From: Desulfosporosinus cupriresistens
GTDB lineage: Bacteria; Bacillota; Desulfitobacteriia; Desulfitobacteriales; Desulfitobacteriaceae
Direction: 5' to 3'
Assembly: GCF_001707885.1 (NCBI RefSeq)
Contig: NZ_MASS01000036.1
Span: forward strand, 1 to 42,976
DNA: 42,976 nt
The position numbers and the translations under genes are program-made. A model generated the notes under the pieces. It saw only the letters and a program-made list of their open reading frames with translations, was not told the DNA's origin and did not search any database. Shown here piece after piece: positions 25,828 through 32,878 of this stretch (positions within the stretch are counted from its first letter, which is position 1; each line of letters opens with the position of its first letter).

Positions 25828-26127
25828 ATGATGTATGCTGGTAATAATGTAATACGCGGTGGGGGAAACATAATGCATGGATATGGTACTGGTTTCCTGG
25901 CAAACGGATCTCACGGGTGGTTTGTATTGATCCCTATAGCTTGTCACTTGATCTTTATGCTTGTCATTATTATTCTTGCCGTTATTATCTTGAAACGGCA
26001 CGGTAAAAAGGTTCGGGCCATTCATAAGCAAAATGATCCTGCTTTATTGATTCTACGTGAACGATATGCTCAGGGGGAAATTGACACCGAGGAGTTTAAC
26101 CGTCGGAAACAAGATCTTGCTATATAA
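25828..26127 (+). CDS. Small membrane protein with SHOCT domain
   Basis: The 99-residue protein has a Gly/His-rich N-terminus, one membrane span (about 32-52, FVLIPIACHLIFMLVIII) and a C-terminal SHOCT motif PALLILRERYAQGEIDTEEF. It forms a two-gene unit with the preceding SHOCT protein and lies 148 bases before cadC. The start ATG 25828 follows AAGGGGGATTTAAAGAG; the second ATG is equally possible. No catalytic motif is visible and the function is not known. Confidence 0.75.
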   Translation: MMYAGNNVIRGGGNIMHGYGTGFLANGSHGWFVLIPIACHLIFMLVIIILAVIILKRHGKKVRAIHKQNDPALLILRERYAQGEIDTEEFNRRKQDLAI

Positions 26128-26205
26128 CTGAATTGATATATTGGTAACTAGTGTGACTCTCTATAAAGGAGGGCCGCACTTTTTTTAATTTTATATACTA
26201 GGCAA

Positions 26206-26259
26206 TTGATTTAAAGGAAGTCAATTGATATAATAATGTATGAACATATAATCATATGT
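26206..26259 (+). promoter_or_regulatory. cadC-cadA promoter with overlapping CadC-type operator
   Basis: TTGATT (26206-26211) is followed after 17 bases by TATAAT (26229-26234). Just downstream, ACATAT-AATC-ATATGT (26244-26259) forms an inverted repeat within TATGAACATATAATCATATG, which resembles the ATGAACA-type sites of SmtB/ArsR-family metal sensors. CadC bound here would block the start of transcription, so metal would induce the operon. Confidence 0.7.
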
Positions 26260-26274
26260 AGGAGGGAGATTGCG

Positions 26275-26691
26275 ATGGTTGATAGGATAGTAGACCTTGA
26301 AAATAACACAATGGCAGCTCTTGAGGAAACATCGGATAGTCCTGTCTGTGAGGTCTTGTGTATCCATAAGGAGTTGATCAAAGAGGTTGAAAAAACGCTC
26401 ATTCCGGGAGAGCAAGTAAATAAATTAGCCGAGTTATTTAAAACTCTTGGAGATCCTACTCGGATTCGTATCATGGATGCCTTAGCGAAAGGTGAATTTT
26501 GTGTCTGTGATCTGGCTGAACTTTTGGAATTAAGCCAGTCAGCCACGTCCCATCAATTACGTGTTCTGCGGAGCAACCATCTTGTGAAATACCGTCGGGA
26601 AGGGAAGATGGTGTTTTACTCTTTAGATGATGATCATGTCTTGGCACTTTATCGTGAGGGTATCGAGCACATTTTAGAAGGTCGTTCATAA
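26275..26691 (+). CDS. cadC: CadC-type ArsR-family metal-sensing repressor
   Basis: ATG 26275, six bases after AGGAGGGAGA, gives 138 residues. A winged-helix ArsR domain spans about 45-125. The metal site of CadC is complete: CEVLC (C25, C29) in the N-terminal arm and FCVCDL (C76, C78) in the alphaR region, matching C7, C11, C58 and C60 of staphylococcal CadC. Cadmium, lead or zinc binding releases the repressor from its operator, here probably 26244-26259. C-terminal DxxH residues (near 118-121) may form the second, alpha5 site. The gene precedes cadA by 21 bases in the same operon. Confidence in the family is high; the preferred metal is inferred. Confidence 0.9.
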   Translation: MVDRIVDLENNTMAALEETSDSPVCEVLCIHKELIKEVEKTLIPGEQVNKLAELFKTLGDPTRIRIMDALAKGEFCVCDLAELLELSQSATSHQLRVLRSNHLVKYRREGKMVFYSLDDDHVLALYREGIEHILEGRS

Positions 26692-26712
26692 ATATAGTTG
26701 GAGGAGAAAAGC

Positions 26713-28962
26713 ATGAGCACAACAACAAAGCTGCAACAAACGATTCTACTAAAAAACTCGAAGCAGACTGTCCAGGAAAAAATAAGCAGCCAGAAAAATG
26801 ACCTAAAAGAAGATCGTGAGAAGAGGCTTAAGTATCGCTTGCATGGTTTGTGTTGTGCAAATTGTGCCATTAAAATAGAGAAGGCCTTTTGTGCTGAAGA
26901 AACGATTGGACAAACGACTTTGAACTTTGCTACCCAAACTGTTTTTTTACCTCCAGCTGCTCTCGATCTGGCACAACGAATCGTCGATAGAATTGAGCCG
27001 GGCGTAAAATTAAGACCTGTCAATCAGCGAGAAAGTAAGAATCTAGATCGGCAAGAAAACTCCCAGCATACTCAATGGAAAAGGTTGCGGATGATCGTTG
27101 CTAGTGCATTATTCTTATTTGGTTTAGTATTAACAACGCTCTACCCAAACTCTTCCTGGGTTTTAGACTATACGCTTTATTTAACCGCCTATGGTTTAGT
27201 CGGCTATGAAGTGTTATATAGAGCTATGCGAAATATGGCACGCGGGGCGCTGTTTGACGAAAATTTCCTAATGTCGTTAGCAACGCTTGGGGCAATTGGA
27301 ATCCACCAATTACCTGAAGCTGTTGGGGTTATGCTCTTTTATACCATTGGTGAATATATTCAAGACTTGGCGGTTAATCGTTCACGGCACTCGATTCAGG
27401 CTTTAACGAACATTCGACCTGATTATGCGAACCTGATCCACCAGTTAGATGTACTGAAAGTTGAACCAGAAGATGTCCAAGTCGGACAACAGATCCTGGT
27501 GCGACCTGGGGAGCGGGTTCCACTGGACGGAGAAGTACTGAGAGGGTCCTCGTTCGTGGATACGTCTGCTTTGACCGGAGAGTCGGTTCCTCGACAAGTC
27601 GAAGCAGGTGACGTCGTATTGTCTGGAATGATGAATACTAGTGGTGTGCTAACGGTTCAAGTGACTCGTCCCTATGCTGAGTCTTCTATGCAAAAAATCC
27701 TTGACCTTGTGGAAAATGCAAGTACGCGTAAAGCACGGACTGAAAATTTTATTACGACATTTTCGCGTTATTACACACCTGGAGTAGTGTTAACCGCTTT
27801 AGGAATCGCAATTTTACCGCCTCTGCTTGGGGCGGGGTCATTCAGTCATTGGCTCTATCGTGCGTTAACGATTCTTGTAATTTCCTGCCCATGTGCCTTA
27901 GTAATCTCAGTTCCCTTAGGGTATTTTGGTGGGATCGGTGGGGCCTCCCGGCATGGTATTCTTGTCAAAGGGGCCAATTTTCTTGAAGCTTTAACTCAAG
28001 TGAGGACGGTTGTTTTTGATAAGACTGGAACGTTAACTCAAGGGGTCTTTGAGGTTATTAAGCTCCAACCCTCTGCGGGATTCAGCCCAGAATATCTAAT
28101 GGAAATCGCGGCAACGGCGGAAGTCCACTCCAATCATCCCATTGCCAAATCAATTCGTGAAAACTACCCATCTCCCCTGGAAGTTGGGACACTTGAAGAT
28201 TATAAGGAGATAAGCGGGGCAGGTATTCAAGCTAAGATTAAGGGCCAAGAGGTTCTGGTCGGAAAGGCTGCTTTTTTACAGCGAGCCGGGATTTCGGTTT
28301 CAGAAGTTAGTGATCAAGAGAAGTCAGGAACATTTGTTCATGTTGCGGCGTCTGGTCAATATGTTGGGTATATCCTGATTGCTGACCGTATAAAGTCCGG
28401 TGCGAAGGATACTATCGAAGCGTTAGGTAAGGCAGGCTTAAAAACTGTCATGCTGACGGGAGACCATCAAGGGGTTGCTCAAAGTGTGGCTAGTGACTTA
28501 GGGGTTAATGAATATTACGCAGATTTACTTCCGCAGGATAAGCTGACTTGGTTGGAAAAGTTCATAGCTGAAAGGCACGGCAAAGGGAAGGTTATCTTTG
28601 TTGGGGATGGGATTAATGATGCCCCTGTCTTGACAAGGGCGGATGTTGGCATCGCGATGGGCGGTTTAGGGTCAGATGCAGCGATCGAAGCTGCCGATGT
28701 GGTTCTTATGCAAGATCAGCCAACTAAACTTTTAACAGCGATTGACATTGCTCGGTTTACAAAGAAGATCATTTGGCAAAATATCTTTTTTGCCTTAGGA
28801 ATTAAATTAGGGTTCATTTTGTTGGGGATCTTGGGAATAGCGAATATGTGGGAAGCGGTTTTTGCTGATGTCGGTGTGGCGCTACTGGCTGTTCTCAACG
28901 CAACCCGTGTCCAACGGTATTCTAGTCCTGCATTTATCTCGTCCAGCCGACCAGGGTCATAA
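26713..28962 (+). CDS. cadA: P1B-type ATPase exporting zinc/cadmium/lead (CadA/ZntA)
   Basis: ATG 26713 follows GGAGGAGAAAAGC and gives 749 residues. One N-terminal metal-binding domain has CCANC (C47, C48, C51). The translocation motif CPC is at 392-394 in SCPCALVISVPLG, the phosphorylated aspartate is D436 in DKTGTLT, the SNHP histidine motif follows, and GDGINDAP begins at 631. The last span has DVGVALLAVLNATR, whose Asp and Gly mark the zinc/cadmium/lead group rather than copper. The protein pumps metal out of the cytoplasm using ATP. It is under the control of CadC. A strong terminator follows at 29005-29048. Confidence 0.93.
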   Translation: MSTTTKLQQTILLKNSKQTVQEKISSQKNDLKEDREKRLKYRLHGLCCANCAIKIEKAFCAEETIGQTTLNFATQTVFLPPAALDLAQRIVDRIEPGVKLRPVNQRESKNLDRQENSQHTQWKRLRMIVASALFLFGLVLTTLYPNSSWVLDYTLYLTAYGLVGYEVLYRAMRNMARGALFDENFLMSLATLGAIGIHQLPEAVGVMLFYTIGEYIQDLAVNRSRHSIQALTNIRPDYANLIHQLDVLKVEPEDVQVGQQILVRPGERVPLDGEVLRGSSFVDTSALTGESVPRQVEAGDVVLSGMMNTSGVLTVQVTRPYAESSMQKILDLVENASTRKARTENFITTFSRYYTPGVVLTALGIAILPPLLGAGSFSHWLYRALTILVISCPCALVISVPLGYFGGIGGASRHGILVKGANFLEALTQVRTVVFDKTGTLTQGVFEVIKLQPSAGFSPEYLMEIAATAEVHSNHPIAKSIRENYPSPLEVGTLEDYKEISGAGIQAKIKGQEVLVGKAAFLQRAGISVSEVSDQEKSGTFVHVAASGQYVGYILIADRIKSGAKDTIEALGKAGLKTVMLTGDHQGVAQSVASDLGVNEYYADLLPQDKLTWLEKFIAERHGKGKVIFVGDGINDAPVLTRADVGIAMGGLGSDAAIEAADVVLMQDQPTKLLTAIDIARFTKKIIWQNIFFALGIKLGFILLGILGIANMWEAVFADVGVALLAVLNATRVQRYSSPAFISSSRPGS

Positions 28963-29004
28963 GCTTGCTTGCAACCCTGGTGGAGATACGCTAAACGTAT
29001 AATG

Positions 29005-29048
29005 ATGGCCGCTGGAGGAAACTATTTCATGTTTTCTCCAGCGGCCAT
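29005..29048 (+). terminator. Terminator of the cad operon
   Basis: An 18-base stem (29005-29022 with 29031-29048), with one G-U pair and an 8-base loop, contains the GC core GGCCGCTGGAG. A short T run follows. Confidence 0.8.
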
Positions 29049-29202
29049 TTCACCATGGATGTGTATGAGGTAATTTTTAAGGCTACGAAAAAGTTCTCAT
29101 AGAATGCTTGGAACATTATTAGGACAAATACATATACTTTATTAAACAGCACATTAATTAATATCTGAAGGAAATAGGTATGGTGTATAGAAGAGGATTA
29201 AG

Positions 29203-29649
29203 ATGAAAGTTCCGAAGATTGGGATCAGCGAGTCGCGGTATAAAGCAATTCTATCATTTCTAACAAATTTGAGCAGAAGGGGACTAACAATAACAATGAA
29301 TCAACAAAATGAATCAATAATTCTAGAAAGTCCAGAAGGTTCACAGACTCATGTACACGAATTCGAAGGAAGTACTAAACTGGCAGAAGAAGGCGAAGAT
29401 CGCCATAATCATCGTTTTGCTGGAGTTACCAGTCAAAAGATACCTCACGCGGGTGGTCATAGACATGCAATATTGACAAATACTGATTTTTTCCAAAACC
29501 ATCACCATGAAATAGGAGTCATTACAGGGCCCCCCATACCAGTTGGCAACGGTAAACACGTACACTTTGTTGAGGGAAACTCCACAATGGATGACGGTCA
29601 TTTTCATGAGTTCCAATTTGCAACCTTAATCGATAACCCGTTGATTTAA
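29203..29649 (+). CDS. Histidine-rich YmaF-like protein (copy 1)
   Basis: The 148-residue protein has 14 histidines, mostly in HxH and GHxH pairs from residue 49 on (THVHEF, RHNHRF, GGHRHAI, NHHHEIG, KHVHFV, DGHFHEF). This periodic pattern and the ITGPPIPV segment match the YmaF family of Bacillus, whose function is not established. The N-terminal 35 residues are basic, without histidines. ATG 29203 follows AGAGGA. It lies between the cad operon and a CAP lipoprotein; a second copy occurs at 31394. Metal binding is likely from composition; a link to zinc or copper homeostasis is inferred from the neighbours. Confidence 0.75.
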   Translation: MKVPKIGISESRYKAILSFLTNLSRRGLTITMNQQNESIILESPEGSQTHVHEFEGSTKLAEEGEDRHNHRFAGVTSQKIPHAGGHRHAILTNTDFFQNHHHEIGVITGPPIPVGNGKHVHFVEGNSTMDDGHFHEFQFATLIDNPLI

Positions 29650-29669
29650 AGAATTGAAATCCAAAGTTG

Positions 29670-29700
29670 AAGCCGTCCAGAAGGGCGGCTTTTGTATTAG
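29670..29700 (+). terminator. Terminator after YmaF-like copy 1
   Basis: AAGCCGTCC (29670-29678) pairs with GGGCGGCTT (29683-29691), with one G-U pair, followed by TTGTATT. Confidence 0.7.
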
Positions 29701-29731
29701 TTCACAGGAATACTACGTTATCGATAAATAT

Positions 29732-30790
29732 TCAGAGCTTGATCACGAACTGGGCAGCATAGAAAGTGTCCTTCGGCTTATTATTTGGGGCGATTTCAAT
29801 GGTTAGATAATCCAGCGCGTGGGATTTAACTAAGGGGACTTGGACAGAGAAATTCCCTTGATTATCAACACTAATATTATGGGCAGAGACGTTCCCGGAC
29901 GGGGTGGATATATAATAGCCCTTGCCCTGAGGTTTGGCAAAAAAATGCAGGTTATCCCAAGAAGGATCAGAATAGGAATGGGTTTGCATGAGTTGTTCTC
30001 GGGTCATGGGCTTAGGGAGAGATTCCCAAACCCCATAAATGCCTTGAATTTTATAACCTTGGTTGATCTTTCCTTTGAGGGTAATGGTAGAACCAGGAGT
30101 GGCTGTCAGGGGAGGCTGTGTTATGACAGAATAATTATTTGTGAATTCCTGGGCCATCGCCACACCGTATTTTCCGACCGCAAGGGCTACCCCTACTCCA
30201 GTATGATGAGGATCCAAGATGTTTTGGCGATGTCCGTTATTGGGAGGTTGTTCGTTGATCATGGCGGATTGATGTTCAGAGACGATTGTTTTGAGTTGCT
30301 CTTTGGAAACGCCGCGAAAGCCACCTTCAAGCCAAAGCGTAACACTTTCGTTCTCATCAACTGCATCGAGTCCACCTGCTAAAGTGTACCGGTGCTGTGG
30401 TTTCTCTCCATCCATTCCCCAGTGGCTAATATAACCGTTATTTGCTTCTTCAAGGACATGTTGGCGGGCTGATTTGGCGGCCGTCACATCCCAGGTGACA
30501 ATGGAAAGACCTGCTTTGAGGCGGTCTTCATTGATAAGGTCAACAACGACTTGCTCAAGCTGAGTAATATCTGCGGGTGTAGCTTTGGAAAATGGGGAAA
30601 GCGGCAGAGGAAGACCAATGAGCCCTTGTGGGACCGTGCTTGGATCAGATGAGGTTTGAGACTTAGGTTGAGATTGAGATTGAGGGGGAGCGATGTCCTT
30701 GGGTAAAGGTAAGGATGACCATATTTTGTTGCAGCCTAAGTTCAAGATGAGCAAACTTGACGTTATAACCCAGAGTAAACGTTTGAACAC
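29732..30790 (-). CDS. CAP/SCP-domain secreted lipoprotein
   Basis: The 352-residue protein starts at GTG 30790, seven bases after AGGAGG on the minus strand. A signal peptide ends in the lipobox LNLGC (residues 16-20), followed by a Pro/Ser/Gln-rich linker (about 30-65). The CAP domain begins near VVVDLINEDRLKAGLSIVTW and includes ISHWGMDG, NENES-like and NGHRQNILDPHHTGVGVA motifs, the last being the best conserved part of bacterial SCP/YkwD-type domains. The C-terminal 120 residues form a separate beta-rich region I do not recognise. The protein would sit on the outer membrane face; the function of bacterial CAP proteins is poorly defined. Confidence 0.85.
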   Translation of the reverse strand: MFKRLLWVITSSLLILNLGCNKIWSSLPLPKDIAPPQSQSQPKSQTSSDPSTVPQGLIGLPLPLSPFSKATPADITQLEQVVVDLINEDRLKAGLSIVTWDVTAAKSARQHVLEEANNGYISHWGMDGEKPQHRYTLAGGLDAVDENESVTLWLEGGFRGVSKEQLKTIVSEHQSAMINEQPPNNGHRQNILDPHHTGVGVALAVGKYGVAMAQEFTNNYSVITQPPLTATPGSTITLKGKINQGYKIQGIYGVWESLPKPMTREQLMQTHSYSDPSWDNLHFFAKPQGKGYYISTPSGNVSAHNISVDNQGNFSVQVPLVKSHALDYLTIEIAPNNKPKDTFYAAQFVIKL

Positions 30791-30874
30791 GGTGATCCTC
30801 CTATAGCAATAAGCATTTATATCTTCTAGATTACCCTACTAAACAAAAGATAGCCACCTTCCGATAAAACTAAC

Positions 30875-30924
30875 CATCAGACCAATACGAACCCATGTCT
30901 GCATGGGTTCGTATTGGTCTGATG
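30875..30924. terminator. Perfect 23-bp hairpin
   Basis: Arms 30875-30897 and 30902-30924 are exact reverse complements around the loop TCTG. It lies just beyond the stop of the truncated dehydrogenase (minus strand) and upstream of the CAP gene, and probably ends the minus-strand transcript, though it has no clear U-tract. Confidence 0.65.
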
Positions 30925-30930
30925 TTCTAT

Positions 30931-31107
30931 TCACAATTGGCCTAGAAATATGGACTCAATTCCCGCTTCTTTTAGATAAGCTAGCACTTGGTCTAATACC
31001 CCGTTAGTTTTCATCGAACCTTTGCCCATTGAGATAAAAGCTTTAGAACCCTTAACTTGTTTCAGGTACTCAAACGTACCCGTTCCGAATACCACATCTC
31101 TCGGCAT
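30931..31107 (-). pseudogene. Truncated iron-containing alcohol dehydrogenase (N-terminal fragment)
   Basis: A 58-codon frame starts at ATG 31107, seven bases after AGGAG, and reads MPRDVVFGTGTFEYLKQVKG, then SKAFISMGKGSMKTNGVLDQ, ending at TGA 30931. This matches the N-terminus of iron-dependent alcohol dehydrogenases (FGxGxxxxL, then the GSMKxxGxLD nucleotide-binding segment, then LKEAGIES), which are about 380 residues long. The frame stops just before the position where such proteins continue with VEPDP. The metal-binding and catalytic parts are absent. No downstream remainder was seen. The hairpin at 30875-30924 follows immediately. It is a decayed gene or a retained short leader piece. 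Confidence 0.7.
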
Positions 31108-31326
31108 TCTAAACTCCTGTAGATCGATTCCTTTATTTAACTACATCTACATATGATTACTATATTGGGGATTTAAACCCAATTAATATACAAGTGTATT
31201 ATTTAAAACACTATATCCTCAAAATTTTAACGATTAATCAAAGACAATTTAAAAATTTTTTAAGTTCTTTAAGAACCTTAGTTGGACATTTTAGCGAGGC
31301 AAGCCCTAAGCACGAAATAAATACTC

Positions 31327-31355
31327 TTAACATAAACTGGGATGGTACTTAAACT
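31327..31355 (+). promoter_or_regulatory. Possible promoter of YmaF-like copy 2
   Basis: TTAACA (31327-31332) and TAAACT (31350-31355) are 17 bases apart, about 40 bases before the gene start. Both boxes deviate from consensus. The rest of 31108-31326 is AT-rich and shows no gene. Confidence 0.4.
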
Positions 31356-31393
31356 AGTATTAAAGATGGAACTGGTAAGAAGGAGGAATTTTA

Positions 31394-31711
31394 ATGTATT
31401 CACACGTTAAATCAGAGCCTGCTCATAATCATGGGAGTGTCACGCATACGTCCTGTGACCATGGACATGCACATCAATGCCTGGACATTACAGGGCCAGC
31501 TGTTCAGACAATGGTTGGAAGCCATGTTCATCACTCAGAAAGCTGGGTAATGTACGAACATGGACATTCTCATTACTATAAAGCAGTTTCCGGACCCGCG
31601 ATTCCGTTACCAAATAACCAACATGTACATGATTGGGATTTTTATACTTCGGTTGATGCTGGACATTGTCATCATATTAGTGGTCCAGATATGCCTGCGC
31701 CAGGAATTTAA
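31394..31711 (+). CDS. Histidine-rich YmaF-like protein (copy 2)
   Basis: The 105-residue protein contains 18 histidines, in repeats such as HNHG, DHGHAH, SHVHH, EHGHSHYY, QHVHDW and GHCHHISG. It shares with the copy at 29203 the pattern ITGP or SGP, then P-x-PxxNxxHVH, then a TS-x-DxGHxH block, so the two are paralogues of the YmaF family. ATG 31394 follows AAGGAGGAA, a strong ribosome site. Two cysteines (C21, C29) in the N-terminal part could add metal ligands. It lies 780 bases before csoR. Metal binding is suggested by composition only. Confidence 0.75.
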   Translation: MYSHVKSEPAHNHGSVTHTSCDHGHAHQCLDITGPAVQTMVGSHVHHSESWVMYEHGHSHYYKAVSGPAIPLPNNQHVHDWDFYTSVDAGHCHHISGPDMPAPGI

Positions 31712-31892
31712 GTTGAAAAAAGACGGATCACAAGGTAATTAAGAACTGGCGGTACTGTTTGAACAAGTGACTGGGAAATTATGGGTAGTGCTATAAACAC
31801 TAAAAATATTTTGAATGCTTTAATTCGGGGAGGAGTTCTGGGAAAGAAGCAGAATGTATGCAATAGTCAATCAAGAGGAGGTCGAATAAATA

Positions 31893-32240
31893 ATGATTGT
31901 TGCACATGAGAGAGATGTCCAAGTGGTAAAACTTGAAGGGGATTCCTTGAAAAATGTCATTAAAAAAGTTCTTATCTCTCCCCAGGAAGGTTGGGAGGGG
32001 AATGTTATGCGGGTCTTCGAGTTAGAGGTCGACGGGTACACGCCCAAACACAGCCATGCATGGCCCCATATCAATTACATTTTAAATGGAAAAGGTATAC
32101 TTCATTTGGATGGAATAGATCATCAGCTTGAAGCAGGTTCTTATGCTTACGTTCCAGGGAATAAGATACATCAGTTTTCAAACCAAGGAAATCAACTATT
32201 TACATTTATTTGTATTGTTCCCGAAGAGGGCGAACAGTAA
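31893..32240 (+). CDS. Small cupin-domain protein
   Basis: The 115-residue protein is a single cupin barrel. The first cupin motif is seen in HSHAWPHINYILNGKGILHL, with histidines suited to metal binding, and the second in GSYAYVPGNKIHQFSN. ATG 31893 follows AGAGGAGGTCG. Stand-alone cupins bind a metal and act as sugar-phosphate isomerases, dioxygenases or sensors; no feature here picks one. It lies between YmaF-like copy 2 and the copper operon, with its own terminator at 32361-32390. Confidence 0.85.
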   Translation: MIVAHERDVQVVKLEGDSLKNVIKKVLISPQEGWEGNVMRVFELEVDGYTPKHSHAWPHINYILNGKGILHLDGIDHQLEAGSYAYVPGNKIHQFSNQGNQLFTFICIVPEEGEQ

Positions 32241-32360
32241 AAAGTCTGTCAAAGTTAGGGGATCAGAGATTTATCGGTCACATAGCACGTATAAAGTAAA
32301 TTAGTAATGGTACATAGTGTAAAGCTAGAATGAATGGATACAATAAGAAAATTATAGATT

Positions 32361-32390
32361 AAAGATTCATGTCATGGCATGAATCTTTTT
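32361..32390 (+). terminator. Terminator after the cupin gene
   Basis: AAAGATTCATG (32361-32371) pairs with CATGAATCTTT (32378-32388) around a 6-base loop and ends in TTTTT. Confidence 0.7.
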
Positions 32391-32439
32391 GCCGTAGTGA
32401 ACTTCCATGCCCATATTAGGATAACTAATATACTAATAC

Positions 32440-32468
32440 TTGACTTATAGTATAGGGGGGTATACTAT
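32440..32468 (+). promoter_or_regulatory. csoR-copA-copZ promoter with CsoR-type operator
   Basis: TTGACT (32440-32445) and TACTAT (32463-32468) are 17 bases apart. Between and over them lies the perfect inverted repeat ATAGTATA-GGGGGG-TATACTAT (32447-32468). A G/C-tract flanked by TATA-like inverted arms is characteristic of CsoR operators. Apo-CsoR bound here would cover the spacer and -10 box; Cu(I) would release it. Confidence 0.8.
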
Positions 32469-32493
32469 ATTGATTAGCGAGGTGATTAATTAA

Positions 32494-32835
32494 ATGAAAT
32501 CAGAAGAAAAAGTCCACTCATGTTCTCTCTGTCAGAGTGATGGCGAGAATCAAGGCGAACGGACGAGTCATCATGATGATAAAACGATTAAAGAACTTGT
32601 GACACGTATGAATCGCATTGAAGGACAAATACGGGGGATTAAGGGGATGATCGAACGTCACGTTTATTGTGATGATGTCTTAAATCAAATCGCCTCCGCA
32701 CAATCTGCATTAGATGGAGCTGCCCGATTACTCCTGGAGAAACACATGAAATCCTGCGTTAAGGAACAACTTCAGGCCGGAGATGAACAGGTTGTCGATG
32801 AGGTCCTGAAAACTATCTTTCGTATGATTCGATAG
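32494..32835 (+). CDS. csoR: CsoR copper-sensing repressor
   Basis: The 113-residue all-helical protein contains the DUF156/CsoR core (RMNRIEGQIRGIKGMIE). The Cu(I) ligands are conserved: C59 in VYCDDVL, and H84 and C88 in EKHMKSC, the same Cys, His-x3-Cys pattern as CsoR. CsoR represses copper export genes until Cu(I) binds. An N-terminal extension of about 30 residues carries CSLC (10-13) and HH, not present in the shortest homologues; it could bind metal but this is not established. It is the first gene of an operon with copA (44 bases downstream), behind the operator at 32447-32468. Confidence 0.93.
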   Translation: MKSEEKVHSCSLCQSDGENQGERTSHHDDKTIKELVTRMNRIEGQIRGIKGMIERHVYCDDVLNQIASAQSALDGAARLLLEKHMKSCVKEQLQAGDEQVVDEVLKTIFRMIR

Positions 32836-32878
32836 GGATGTCTTTTAGTATAAAAGCCTCGTTTAGGAGAGAATAAAA

